A stretch of 64,000 bases of DNA, taken from the NCBI RefSeq assembly GCF_019175385.1, contig NC_083339.1:24643637-24707636 (forward strand). The letters are read 5' to 3'. Positions 19,290 through 30,443 of this stretch are shown piece by piece. Made by a program: the position numbers and the translations under genes. Numbering within the stretch: position 1 is the first letter of the stretch; each line of letters starts with the position of its first letter. Source of the stretch: Lycium barbarum. Taxonomy: Eukaryota > Streptophyta > Magnoliopsida > Solanales > Solanaceae. The notes beneath the pieces are model-generated. The model was given only the letters and a program-made list of their open reading frames with translations. It ran no database searches and was not told the origin of the DNA.

Positions 19290-21760
19290 AAGGCTAAGAA
19301 GATGGTTTTGAGGAGAGGTTTTAGTAAGGGTTGCAACCAAATTCTGAATATTCTTTGTATTTTTTGCCTTTTCCTTATCTAGTGCAGTATGCAGAATCAC
19401 TAGCTGAGTTTTTAGGACTTCTTGCTCACTTTCATAATTGACATGCAGCAATCCCAGGCACAATGTTGCTTCTCTTTCAATGCTGCCATCTCAGCTTCCT
19501 TGGCTGCAGGTTGATCCTATAGGATCTGCAGCTCCTCTACAACATGCTTAATTGGAACTGGTTCATCAACATGTTCCACACTGCCAATGACATTCTTCGC
19601 CGTTTGAGACTACCATACTTTGATGGGCACTTTGAAGTGATCAAAGACTTCAGTTAGCCAGAACCCGTATGCCAACCCATGGCCTTTATTCTCCTGTAGA
19701 GAAGATCATGTACATATGCTAAATCTTGAGACTGGGCAGATTTACTTTGGTGCTAATGTCAAGAAGCTCCATGAGTGCCATATCAAAAAAGCTTGCTCCG
19801 CCCTTCCTTCTTTCTTAGGCACAACCATGCGATGAACAACTTCAACATATCATTGGTAAAGCTTGGGCATGTCCTTTTTCGGTACCCTTTTATGCTTTGT
19901 TAATGTTGGGTTGTTTGAGAATTTTCTTGTCATGTCCGCATCACTTGCCATTCCTTGAAGTGATAGCAATTCATTCTTTCCATACCTTTCTCATCCCTTA
20001 GAGGGCACATGCAGAATCTCATCCAACTTTTGAGCATTCAACACAATTATGACTTCCAGCACCTTGCAGTACGTTACTCTCCATTAAAAGTGGCATTAAC
20101 ATAAAATTCAGTAACCTGTTCCTTGCACATCTTCCTCTTCTCTTTTCTTAGAAGGAAAAAATTACTCCATCCTTGGTGCTTAATATTTTCTAAGAGTGTG
20201 GCTATTTCCAGTCCCTCATGACCACCGACAACTTTTCCTCTCAGAACTGATTGCCTTTTGATCATCAAGATTATTCGCATGGCTGGATACTTTAAATCCT
20301 TGGAGTCATAGTCGTTCCTAATGTCTTTGAAGTCTTGGTACTCGGACTCAGAAGATTCACCCATTTCACTCTCAGTTGTCTGATCCACCGACTTAAACTG
20401 CATTTTTCCCTTTGCTGACGCAGGTTTTCTAACCCCTTTCATTGTTGTGATTTGTCTAGACTTTGGAGTGACCACATCTTTACTTTTTTTTTTCCTTTCC
20501 TTCTTAGCAGTCTCTCGCTCCTTCACTGATTCATTCATGGATGCTGAAACAGGCTTATTATTCCTTTTTCTTAGAGCAGTGCTTCTTCTGCTCGCCTGCA
20601 TTGGCTTTTTCAACTCTTCCTCAGCTTTCCTCTTTTGTCCCCTGGTATGTGGGGTTCTGCGTACTGTTGAGGACCATTCTTCCTCAGCTACTTCACTTTC
20701 AGGCTTTAGAATAACCTCACCAGATGCCTTTCTGAGTCTCGACCTGACCTTTTTTTATTATAAACTTCGTAATGAGTACATCATCGCCATTATTGTTATC
20801 TTCCTCAGCACCTATATTTTTTGGAACAGGTTGGGATACTTGTTTGATTTGAGAATCTTTTTATACTATTGGATCAGGTTCAACAACTTGATCCATCGGC
20901 ACATGAGTGTCCATTATTGGTGATTCGTCTTGAGTATCAACTGTGGGTTCAAGACTTTGATCAGATTCATTTTCCCTTACATCACCCTCACCCAAGCTTT
21001 CCAGTACCTCAGCCACCACTTCCTCTACAGATTTAGCAGTTTCTACTAATTTATCCACCACCTCTGTCTTGTCACCAACGCCAGCAATACATACTCAATC
21101 TTTAGCATCGTTTATCCAGTAGATGAATCTGCTCAAGCTGTGGATTTTTCCCAATTTCCCCCTTACTCTGTGCTTCACCGATTTATTTCTCTACCCTATC
21201 TTTTTCAACCACTAACCCCTCAATGGATTTTACCACATAAGCCACTCATGTCTCTCCTACAATTACAACTTTTGGAACAATAATTGCGAATATCTATTTG
21301 AGAGGACCTGTATAATATATTCCTTGTAACTCAGACATTTTGCAGGTTAGGTTTTGAGTCTCTTCTCCTTGTACTTCAAAGAGATTATCGAGCATTTCAA
21401 GAATGTTAGAATGGTCAGAGAAGGATACTAAAGATGGGTCGAATTGGGAGTCATCAGAGCGAATTGGTTCATCTACGCGGCATGCTCTTGCTTTATTTCT
21501 CCTAGGGTTTTAGATTTGTGGGTTAGAGGTTTGAGCCATACTGGTGGGTAGGTTGGAGGGTTCAGGAATCTTTTGGTTTGCCATTGTGTCAATAGTGGAG
21601 GTGATAGGGTTGATAGTGGTTGGAGAAGTAGTTTGGGGCTTTTGAGGAGTAGTGGGGTTGATGCGTGTTGTTCCATTTGAGAATTGAAAGAGGGTGAGGA
21701 TTTTATCATGAATATAATCTTAAGTATGCAGGACTTTTGAAGATGAGAGGTAAAGTAAGA
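19290..21760 (-). pseudogene. Decayed envelope-like ORF of a plant LTR retrotransposon
   Basis: Minus-strand frames run in order from about 21760 (a Ser/Pro/Thr-rich start), through an acidic segment at 21061-20861 (EEVVAEVLESLGEG), to a Lys/Ser-rich and then globular segment at 20613-20074 ending EQVTEFYVNATFNGE. It continues in broken frames to about 19400. The layout (acidic/Ser-rich leader, basic block, then a GWSNFF...FY-type segment) is what I associate with env-like proteins of Solanaceae copia/SIRE or Athila elements. The function of such ORFs is not established. Many stops and frameshifts. Confidence 0.45.
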
Positions 21761-21917
21761 AGCAGTTTTCAGCATAGCTGACTGAATCGGGCGTCCGGAG
21801 TATATCTAGGAACTCTGCCCATACTGGCCCTGCCCTCGGGAGAATGAACCACTGAAGCTGCCCCCTTTGCGGCCCCTCTTATAATCACCCTTACAATAGC
21901 TATCCTGTCTCACTGAC

Positions 21918-23349
21918 TGATATACACAGCCTATTTAATGACGTAAAGCGGACTTTGTCAAATATAATAACCCAACTAGGTTGAGGTCAAATCCCACAGG
22001 GAATAGGGTGTGAAAAGGTTACTAATGTAGTGGAGTACTTACTTGTAGTCTAATATCGTATTCTGGTGAGTTTGTAAAAGAGTGTTTTGTTTACTACACT
22101 ATTTTTTTTTGATTGTAATTAATTGGAATAAAGAAACCAAGGTTGTGTCCCCTTTTAGATGAAGTGTAATACTATGGGTGTTGATATGATATAATTATAA
22201 TGGCTTGTTGTACAAATGCACTTAACCTCTAATTGACTTCCTAATATTTTCCAATAGCTAGAAAGTATTTCTCTTTATTATTTTCCCAAATATAAAAGAG
22301 TTGATATGAAGAACTGATAATATGTATATGTGCCAAGTAAATTCCTCTTATTCCTAAGCGAATTTATTAAATGAGGGTTAACGCCTCGAGTTCGTGTTAC
22401 TTATCCCTACCAAACCCTAACTCACTTTCCCAAGCAAAGTAAGGTTTTATGGCTTAAGTTAATGCTTGCAACCATCAACTGATATTGAAAAATAAAGAAG
22501 AAAGTAAACCCTAACAACCCATTATGCATATATCAATCACGAACACCCAATCACATAACACCCATCATTGGGTACACAACCTTAGTATTAAATTTAGCTA
22601 CTCATAATATTTAATGCAAAATAAGATATTGAAGAAGTCATTAATGCTTACTATTGAATAAAGAATATGAAAAGTTGTAATCTTGTCCATAAAAGCTTAA
22701 AAAACTATTAAGTATTCAATGCCAAGAAGAAAGAGACTAAAATCTTACTAAGAATGACCCTCAAAAACCCTACATTAAGTATTTATAATGGTCCAAGTCG
22801 TGGAAAATATCTGGACAAAACTGCCCCCGTTGGATCAAGATACGGACCATAAAATGACATACGGTCCGTAAAATCTTCTATCTCCACCGTAAAATTCAGC
22901 TTTTCTTCTCATTTCTACACTTCCTTTTGACAGACCGTAAACTGATTTATGGTCCATAGATCCGTGCCATAGATTTCCCTCAGGTTGAGATGCTAACTGT
23001 TAATGATCTACGCTAGGATTTACGGACCGTAAAATAATCTACGATTTGTAAAGTTTGCCGTGAATTTTCTTCAGTTGAGAAGCTCACCATGACAAATCTA
23101 TGTTCCATTTGACGGGCCGTAAATAATATACGGACCCGTCTTTTGTTCCGTAAAAAATCACCTATTCAGCTACTTTTACTTTTTTCACTTCTTTTGAGAT
23201 CTTTTCACAAAATTCCCCGACTTTTTCCATGTGAACAATTAATACCCGAAACAAAACAAAAACATATCAAAACGACACCAACTTGCTTGAAAACAAGTAA
23301 AACTCACTGTTAAAAAGCATCAAATGTGCCAAAATTACGCGGGACATCA
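21918..23349 (-). mobile_element. Solo LTR of an Athila-like element, 1.43 kb
   Basis: On minus it starts TGATGTCCCGCG (at 23349) and ends GTGTATATCA (at 21918). It matches the 5' LTR at 24460-25786 throughout (AATTTTGGCACAT near the start; CTGTGGGATTCGACC and ATATTTGACAA near the end). Flanks are CTGAC (21913) and TTGAC (23350), a 4/5 target duplication. It cuts the gypsy gag coding region. It carries TACGGACCGTAAA-type palindromes at about 22840-23150. Confidence 0.85.
22840..23155. repeat. Palindromic TACGGACCGTA-type array in the Athila-like solo LTR
   Basis: Variants seen include ATACGGACCATAAAATG, ATACGGTCCGTAAAATC, AGACCGTAAACTG, TTTACGGACCGTAAAATAAT, GACGGGCCGTAAATAATA and ATACGGACCCGTC. 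They sit 200-510 bp from the LTR start, the same relative place as the GTCGAC-type array in the 5' LTR of the + strand element. Confidence 0.75.
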
Positions 23350-24459
23350 TTGACTCAACTGTAGTGACATGATCCACCACATCCTGAAAAGAGGCCCCTG
23401 TGGATACTAACTGAAGAGCTGACAAATTCAAAGCAATGTTCAACCCTTTGACGAATCTCCCCATTTTCTCCGCCTCTGTGGGTAGCAACTGTAGCGCATA
23501 TCTGGAAAAGAAGGGAAAGCGAGCCTCATACTCAGTAATCGATGACCCTCTTTGGTCAATGTGATTGAACTCATTATGTCTCTCATCTCTCGAAGAACTT
23601 GGAATGTATTTCTACAAAAAGTTCAGATAAAACTGGGTCCATGTCAACGGAGGCGACCCAGCTGGTCTACACTCAACATATGATCTCCACCAAAGCTTGG
23701 CGTTACCCAATAACTGAAAGGTCACAAAATCAACCCTGTGGCTCTCCACCGCCCCATCTTGTGGAGCATCATGATAGTTGATGATAAACTTAAAGGTATC
23801 CTCCTGCTAGGCACCGTAGAAGACGGGAGGCTTCATCTTGGTGAACTTCCAAAAAAAATTATGCTCCTCACCAGGAATCACAGGTCCTGCCGCGAGCCTA
23901 GGGAAAAGGTATGGTCCTGGGATCTCATTTATACGTGAAGCCATAGCCACAACAGGTTGTGCCCCTGGAGCACGAAACCTCTCTGGAATTTGCTCAGCCA
24001 ATCTCACCCCCTGACCATCTGGGGTAGCCGGTAACACACCCGCCTGAGTCAACCCCTCAAGCAGGTTCAACCCACAAACCAAAGCATCGGACAACACTGG
24101 GGTGGCAATAATATTAGGTTGAGTTGGTGCTGGTCCTAACTCCTCCTCCTCATCATGACCAGTCGGTGGATCGGGAGAGACAGATCTAGCACGGGCCTGA
24201 CCAGTCACGGGTGCCCTGCCCCTAGCCAGTGCTGCCACTCTACCTCTTCCAAGTCTAAGGCCTCTAGCCTGGCCCCTACCATGCGCTGCGGCTGGCACTG
24301 GTGCCTCATTAACTGCCGCTCTAGCATGAGTCCTCCCTATCTGTGAGAGAATAGAAGGAGAAATCAGATACCAATTAGAATCAAGTAGCATGAAAGGAAA
24401 TAAAGAATGAAGTTTTCCTAGTGTCCCATAACTTCTAGAAGATAAGTATAGATGTCCGC

Positions 24460-25786
24460 TGATGTGCCGGGAATTTTGGCACATCTAATGCTTTTTAACT
24501 CTAAGTTTTACTTGTTTTCGAGCAAGTTTATGTTAGTTTGATGTGTTTTGTGTGTTGTGCAGGTATTTTGAAGTTAGAATGCTCGGAAAGCGAAAAAAAT
24601 AAGAAAAAGAAACAATTTGTTCTGATAAGCATAAGGACGGACCGTCAGCATGCTTGACGGCCCATCGAGTTGCCTCGTCGATAAGTTCTTGCGAACTGAC
24701 AATTCATCATATCATACTCAGATCGTCAACTTGCACCGTCGACATGATCGACGGTGGAGTTCCTGCAGAGTGATAAAAGTATATTCAGATCGTCGAGTTG
24801 GTCGTCGAGCATGTCGACGACCGTCGAAGTGCAAAAACGACCCGTCGAAGTGCAAGACGAGATGGAACAGGATTGGGATTGATTATTCCGAGTTTTGACT
24901 TGTATAAATACCTGTTTAGGTTTTATTTTTCAGACATCTGGAGTTTTAGACTTGTAGTAATTACTTTTGAGCTATTATTGCTTTTGAAGATTTCCAGACA
25001 ATTACATTCATTACTTTCAAGTTTATTCGTAAGTTCAAGACAATAATTCAATTATGTAATCTTCAATCTTTTATTGTTTTCTTGTTGCCATGAGTAGCTA
25101 AACACCTTTACTAAGGTTGTGAACCCAAGGATGGGTGTGTTGTGATTAGGGATTGTAAAAGATATACGCATAATGGATTGTTAGGGTTTATTTGTTCTTC
25201 GTATTCATCATATAGTTAGTGGTTGCAAACATTAGCTAACGCCATAAACTTTAGTTTATTTGGGAAAATAGCTAGGGTTAGGTAAGAACAAATAACAAGA
25301 ACTCAGGGCTTTAAACCTTGTTTACTAAATTCACTTAGGAATAAGAGGAATTTACTTGACATAATTAACCGTTCTTCATGCATACTTTCTTATCTTTGGA
25401 GAAAGCATAGAAAGAATTAATCTTTTCTTATTGGGAAATAGTTTAGATTCACATAGAGGTTAAGTGCATCCATACAAACAGTGCATTAGAAGTATATCAA
25501 GATCGATACCCATGATCATACACTTTATCTGACGGGGACACAACCTTGGTTCCTTTTACCTATATATTTACAACATTAAATTTCCAGTCATTTTAAATTA
25601 GTCCACAAACCAAATCAACTATAAAACCCTTTTCTGGAATACACCAGGACCGCAAGATTAGTATAATACTTGTTTAGTAAACTTTTCACGCCATATTCTC
25701 TGTGGGATTCGACCCCAACCTCGTTGTGTTACTATATTTGACAACGTCCGTATTATACCATTAATAGGTGTAATTTGAGCGTATCA
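24460..25786 (+). repeat. 5' LTR of the Athila-like element
   Basis: TGATGTGCCGGG...GAGCGTATCA, 1327 bp, confirmed by the matching solo LTR at 21918-23349. U3 holds a GTCGAC/ACGGACCGTC palindrome array (about 24632-24850). A TATA-like box, TTGTATAAATACC, lies at about 24900-24912. Confidence 0.85.
24632..24850. repeat. GTCGAC/GACGGACCGTC palindrome array in the Athila-like U3
   Basis: Repeats include GGACGGACCGTCAGC, CTTGACGGCCCATCGAG, CACCGTCGACATGATCGACGG, TCGTCGAGTTGGTCGTCGAG and CATGTCGACGACCGTCGAAG. Many nested short inverted repeats in about 220 bp, just upstream of the TATA-like box. Confidence 0.8.
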
Positions 25787-25790
25787 AATT

Positions 25791-25808
25791 TTGGTGCCGT
25801 TGCAGGGA
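25791..25808 (+). other. Primer-binding site (tRNA-Asp-type)
   Basis: TTGGTGCCGTTGCAGGGA, five bases after the LTR end. It resembles the TGGCGCCGTTGCCGGGGA site of Athila/Tat elements, thought to pair with the 3' end of tRNA-Asp. Two C-to-T or C-to-A type changes are consistent with decay. Confidence 0.7.
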
Positions 25809-25903
25809 ATACGGTTTTGAAATTACTAAATAGTGTTTACTCTTCTTAAAGTCTTTGTCATATTCCAACACACCTCGTTTGCTACATTGTAAACCAGGTG
25901 ATC

Positions 25904-27655
25904 ATGGCCAACAACGAACTTCCAGTCGAGAATGTTTTTGCTGATGAACCAGAAGCAGATGAAGACTTTGCATCTGCAATCATTCATCCGAGAGTGACTG
26001 CTACTACTATCAAGTTTGATAATTCCCTCTATCGTATGCTCAAACAAGAGGGATACTTTCGGAATGCAGTCGATGATGACCCTCACCAACATATAACAAA
26101 CTTTCTGGATGTGTGCTCTCAGCATATCCAACAGGGTGTGACTCAAGAAGCAGTCCGACTGAAATTCTTCAAATATTCGTTAGTCGGAGAAGCAAGAAAA
26201 CGGTTCACAAAGCTGCCCAGAACTCTATTGCTACATGGGAAGAGATGGTCAGAGTTTTTCTCAGGAAGTGGTACCCCCCGAGTAAGAGGGCTGAAATTCG
26301 TGATCAGATTTACGAATTCAAACAACGTAATGGGGAACAACTTTTTGAACCTTGGGAGAGGTACAAGGAATATTTGGATAGGATTCCAAACCATAGTTTT
26401 CCAGAATAGATTTTGAAAGAGAAGTTTTACAGAGGTTTGGATCCTATGACCCAAGCAATAACCAATAATGCTGCCAGCGGGTGTTTTATGAATAAGTCCT
26501 ATGCTACTATTACTGATATACTTAACCGATTGACTACCCACAGCCAAGCATGGCATTCAAGTAATTCTGATGGACTATCACTTGGAACACCGTTGATTCA
26601 AAACACTGTGAAAGATAGCCAGGAAACGCAGCAGACATTCGCACAATTGGCCACTAGTATCTCTTTACTGACAAAGAGGCTTGATGAGAGAGAAGCGAAG
26701 AAGGTGAACGTATGTGAAGATATCTCAGGCATGCCGCCTGGAATGTACCAAGTCCTAGAGGGTCCGTATCAAGAGGGCTCCCCTCCACAAGTTGAGAATA
26801 TTCAGTATGCAGATTACATAGCAAAGGGGGATATTCCTGGGCCGATTCAGAGATACTGGCAACCCCAACAAGGGCAGGGTCATATAATCAAGGAAACTAC
26901 AACAACAACCAAGAAAACTACAATGACAACTATGGTGGACCGAACCAAGGGAGATACAACAACAATGGTAATTTTGGGAACAGAAGTTCCAACCCTTACA
27001 TTCCACCAAAAGGGCAATCTAATGATCAAGGTAGTTCGAGGTTGGAGTCAATGCTTGAGAAAGTGTTAGCAAGCCAGACGAACACTGAAAAGGCACTATC
27101 TGGCCTTTCAGAGACGGTGGTCTCTCATTCAGCAGCTATTCAGAATCTTGAACAACAGTTGCTTGATCTTTCTAGAGAACAACATCCTGCAAGAAAATGA
27201 GGGCTTCCTAGTGATACCATTCCGAACCCGAAGAATGGTGGGGGAGTGGAATGTAATTTTGCTATTAGCACGAGGAGTGGTAAAATGCCTCTAGGTGCTG
27301 ACAAGAAGGTGGTTGATCTAGAGCCGATTATTGAGGAAGAAGAGGTGCATTCTGATGTGCCTATTATTGATGCGGAAGTCCGTGGTGAAGAAAAAGTTGC
27401 TGATATTTCAGAAGTTGCTGCTGATACAGGGAAACACACGATAAAAGGGGCTCTTCGCCCTTTGACTCAGATGTACAAAGCAAAGCCTCCTTTTCCTCAA
27501 AGGTTGGCAAAGAAGAATGATGATGCTAAGTGTCAAAAGTTCTATGATCAGTTGAAGCAGCTGACAGTGAATTTTCCATTCTTGGATGCTGTCAAAGAAA
27601 TGCTCGGATTTGCTAAGTTTGTGAAAGACCTGCTTACGAAGAAAAAGTCTATTTA
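25904..27655 (+). pseudogene. Athila-like gag, frameshifted
   Basis: The start ATG (MANNELPVENVFADEPEAD) follows the PBS by about 100 bp. The Retrotrans_gag segment is seen as LKFFKYSLVGEARKRFTKLP, a frameshift at about 26215, then WEEMVRVFLRKWYPPSKRAE and NGEQLFEPWERYKEYLDRIP. Stops occur at 26407 and about 27198, and a frameshift at about 26900. A low-complexity Asn/Tyr/Gly tract follows, then an acidic linker, and a segment (LKQLTVNFPFLDAVKEM) that leads into protease. Gag would form the virus-like particle core. It cannot be made intact from this copy. Confidence 0.85.
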
Positions 27656-27665
27656 ACATGAGACA

Positions 27666-28474
27666 GTGAATTTGACTCACCGCGTGAGTTCAATTATTGC
27701 TTCCACCACAGTTCAGAAGAAGGGAGATCCAGGGGCGTTTACATTCCGTGCAATATTGGGCTTCACGCATTCGCCTGTGCTCTGTGTGATAATGGGGGGG
27801 GGGGGGGGTATCAACTTGATGCCCCTTGCTATTTTCAAACAATCTGGATTGGGGACTCCTAGACGGACTTCTATGCGATTACAGATGGCTGACAGATCTA
27901 TCAATAAGCCAGTTGGGGTTATAGATGATGTGTTGGTGCAAGTAGGTAAGTTCATGTTGCCTGTTGATTTCGTAATTTTGGATTATGCGGTGGATAGAGA
28001 TATTCCCATCATCCTGGGAAGATCGTTCCTTGCTACGGGAAGAGCGCTTATGGACTCTGAGAAAAATGAAATTAAGTTTCGAGTGAATGATGAAGAAGTG
28101 ACTTTCCAAGCAAGCAAGGGGATGAAGTTGCCAAGCGCTTATGAGAGTATCTCGGTTATTGATTCCTTTGATGGGATTGATAATGCGGTTGAACATAAAA
28201 TGGAAGAAAAAAGTCTGGGAGAAGCTCTCGCTGCAGTTCTGATAAATTTTGATGCTGTGGTATGGAGGGCTACGTGGAAACTATAAACGCGCTTGAGGGT
28301 CGAGGTTCCTACACTTATCACCCAAGAAGGCTTGATCTTGATCTTGCAAATAGAAATACTCCACCAGCTAAGCCTTCTATTGCCGAGCCTCTGAAGGTTG
28401 AACTCAAACAGCTCCCAGCACACTTGAGCTATGAGTTCCTTGGTCCGAACAAGACATTGCCAGTAATCGTTTGA
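27666..28474 (+). pseudogene. Athila-like aspartic protease, active-site region corrupted
   Basis: The retropepsin-like fold is seen as INLMPLAIFKQSGLG, RLQMADRSINKPVGVIDDV, VQVGKFMLPVDFVILDY and DIPIILGRSFLATGRAL. The catalytic Asp-containing motif that should stand before INLMP is replaced by a run of 15 G (27794-27808) with an upstream two-base shift, giving a poly-Gly reading. A frameshift at about 28255 and a TGA at 28472 follow. Protease would cut the gag-pol polyprotein; this one should be inactive. Confidence 0.85.
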
Positions 28475-29970
28475 GCATTATTGACTGAGAAACAGATTGA
28501 GCGTTTAGTGGAGATTTTGCGCGAGTACAGACGTGCTATTGGTTGGACCATAGCAGACATTCGGGGTATTCCTTCTGGTATTTGTGAGCATAAAATTCAG
28601 CTAGAGGAGGACAGCAAACCGAGTGTTGAGCTCAGAGGAGATTAAACCAGAACATGCAAGAGGTCGTGAAAAAGGAGATCATAAAGTGGTTAGACGCTGG
28701 GGTAGTTTATCCAGTTGCAGGCAGCAAGTAGGTAAGTCATGTTCAATGTGTACCAAAGAAAGGAGGTATCACTGTGGTGCCTAATGCAAAGAATGAGCTG
28801 ATTCCTATTCGGACAGTTACTGGGTGGCGTGTTTGTATGGATTATAGGAAGCTGAATACTGCCATATGTAAAGACCATTTTTCCATGCCTTTCATCGATC
28901 AGATGCTGGAAAGGCTGGCTGGGAGGTTGTACTATTGCTTTCTAGATGGATACTCGGGCTATAATCAAATCAACATTGCCTTAGAAGATCAAGAGAAGAT
29001 GACTTTTACTTTTCCTTATGGGACATTTGCATTCAGTCGAGTGCCTTTTAGGTTGTGCAATGCACCAGCTACTTTTCAGAGGTGCATGATGTCGATCTTT
29101 TCTAACATGGTAGAGGACTTCTTGGAGGTATTTATGGATGATTTCTCTGTTGTTGGTGATTCGTTTGATGATTGTCTTGACCATCTGGGTCAAGTGCTGA
29201 AAAGATGTGAGGAGACAAATCTGGTACTAAATTGGGAGAAGTGTCACTTTATGGTAAAAGAAGGGATTGTCCTCGGTCACAAAATCTTTGAAAAGGGAAT
29301 TGAGGTCGATCAAGCGAAGATAGATGTGATTGCCAAACTTCCTCCACCCATCTCAGTCAAAGGTGTCCGAAGTTTCTTAGGACATGTTGGGTTCTACAAA
29401 CGCTTCATCAAGGACTTCTCCAAGATTGCTAACCCGATGTGCAAGCTTCTTGAAAAAGAGGCTAAATTTGTGTTTGATGACAAGTGCCAAAAGGCGTTTG
29501 ATGAATTAAAAGACCGCCTCACTATTGCTCCTGTTATCGTTACTCCTGATTGGTCCCTACCTTTTGAGCTGATGTGTGATGCGAGTGGCTTTGCGATAGG
29601 TGCTGTTCTTGGTCAGAGGCACAATAAAATTATGCACCCGATCTACTATGCTAGTAGGACACTTAATGCGGCGCAAATGAACTACACAGTTACCGAGCAA
29701 GAACTGCTTGCAATAGTATATGTTTTTGAGAAGTTTCGATCCTATTTGCTGGGGTCCAAGGTTATGGTGTACACCGACCATACTGCGTTGAGATATTTGA
29801 TGGCGCAGAAGAAAGCTAAGCCACGACTGATTCGTTGGGTCCTTTTGTTATAAGAGTTTGATTTCGAAGCAAAAGATCGAAAGGGGTCCGAAAATCAGGT
29901 CGCAGATCATCTCTCTAGACTTGAAGAAACTAGGGTGCCAGCAGAAGAACTTGACATTGAAGATGCGTTT
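28475..29970 (+). pseudogene. Athila-like reverse transcriptase and RNase H
   Basis: RT motifs: [34 protein letters not shown] and the catalytic FMDD box at 29131-29142, then [16 protein letters not shown]. RNase H shows [30 protein letters not shown] and [11 protein letters not shown]. Stops at 28729 and 29851 and a frameshift near 28640 break it. The longest uninterrupted piece is 28774-29853. The RT would copy the element's RNA into cDNA in the particle. The motif set is complete, so decay is fairly recent. Confidence 0.92.
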
Positions 29971-30078
29971 CCAGATGAGCAAGTTTTGGTGGTGTCCATG
30001 CAGGTGGCACCTTGGTTTGCTGATTTTGCTAACTATTTGGTGAGTGGTGTCATTCCCGACGAGATAAAATCATATTAG

Positions 30079-30443
30079 AAAAAGAAGTTTTTGCGAGATG
30101 TTCGTCAGTAGTATTGGGATGAACCATACTTATTCAGAACTTGCGCTGATAACATTATTCGACGTTGTGTCCCAGAGAGTGAGGTATTGGAGATTTTGAA
30201 GGCTTGCCACGACTCTCCAGTTGGGGGACATCATAGTGGTATGAAGACTGCTGCCAAGATTCTCGAATGTGGTTATTATTGGCCCACTTTTTTTCATGAT
30301 GCCAACCTGATGGTGCGTTCTTGTGATCAGTGCCAAAGGCAAGGGAATATTGGTAGGAGGCAAGAGATGCCTATGAACTTTGTAATGGAGGTTGAAGTGT
30401 TCGATGTTTGGGGAATTGATTTTATGGGTCCCTTTGTAAGCTC
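30079..30443 (+). pseudogene. Integrase, N-terminal half (HHCC finger and first catalytic Asp)
   Basis: Follows RNase H. The zinc-binding H-H-C-C motif is seen as the HHSGMKTAAK region with CDQCQRQG, and the core starts with WGIDFMGPF, the first catalytic Asp. Frame is interrupted at 30444 by a 3.2 kb solo LTR after VSS, and there are stops near 30076 and 30109. Confidence 0.88.

Larger units (their letters stand above)
15380..21780 (-). mobile_element. Ty1/copia element with env-like region (SIRE-like), 3' part, minus strand
   Basis: Reading on minus: a decayed env-like region (about 21760-19400), a spacer with GATGCCAAAAGGGGG, then GTTTGTCATCATCAAAAATG and a purine tract at 16427-16440, and an LTR that starts at 16426 (TGGTAGCATAAAGC) and runs toward about 15380. 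The TCATCATCAAAAA/purine motif just before the 3' LTR is typical of plant copia elements of the SIRE type. A solo LTR at 16549-18968 interrupts the spacer. Reverse transcriptase and 5' LTR are not present. The left LTR edge is uncertain. Confidence 0.5.
21780..24484 (-). pseudogene. Ty3/gypsy gag (chromovirus-like), minus strand, split by a solo LTR
   Basis: From 24484 downward, the minus strand encodes a Pro/Arg/Gly-rich leader, then NFFWKFTKMKPPVFYGA, a retrotransposon gag segment in broken frames, and LPTEAEKMGRFVKGL...QDVVDHVTTVE to about 23355. After the inserted LTR (21918-23349) it resumes at about 21900 with a basic, Gly/Arg-rich tract (CYKGDYKRGRKGGSFSGSF) that precedes the usual zinc knuckle. 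It ends near 21780, where the env-like copia sequence begins. No protease or RT follows, so it is a truncated fossil. Confidence 0.65.
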
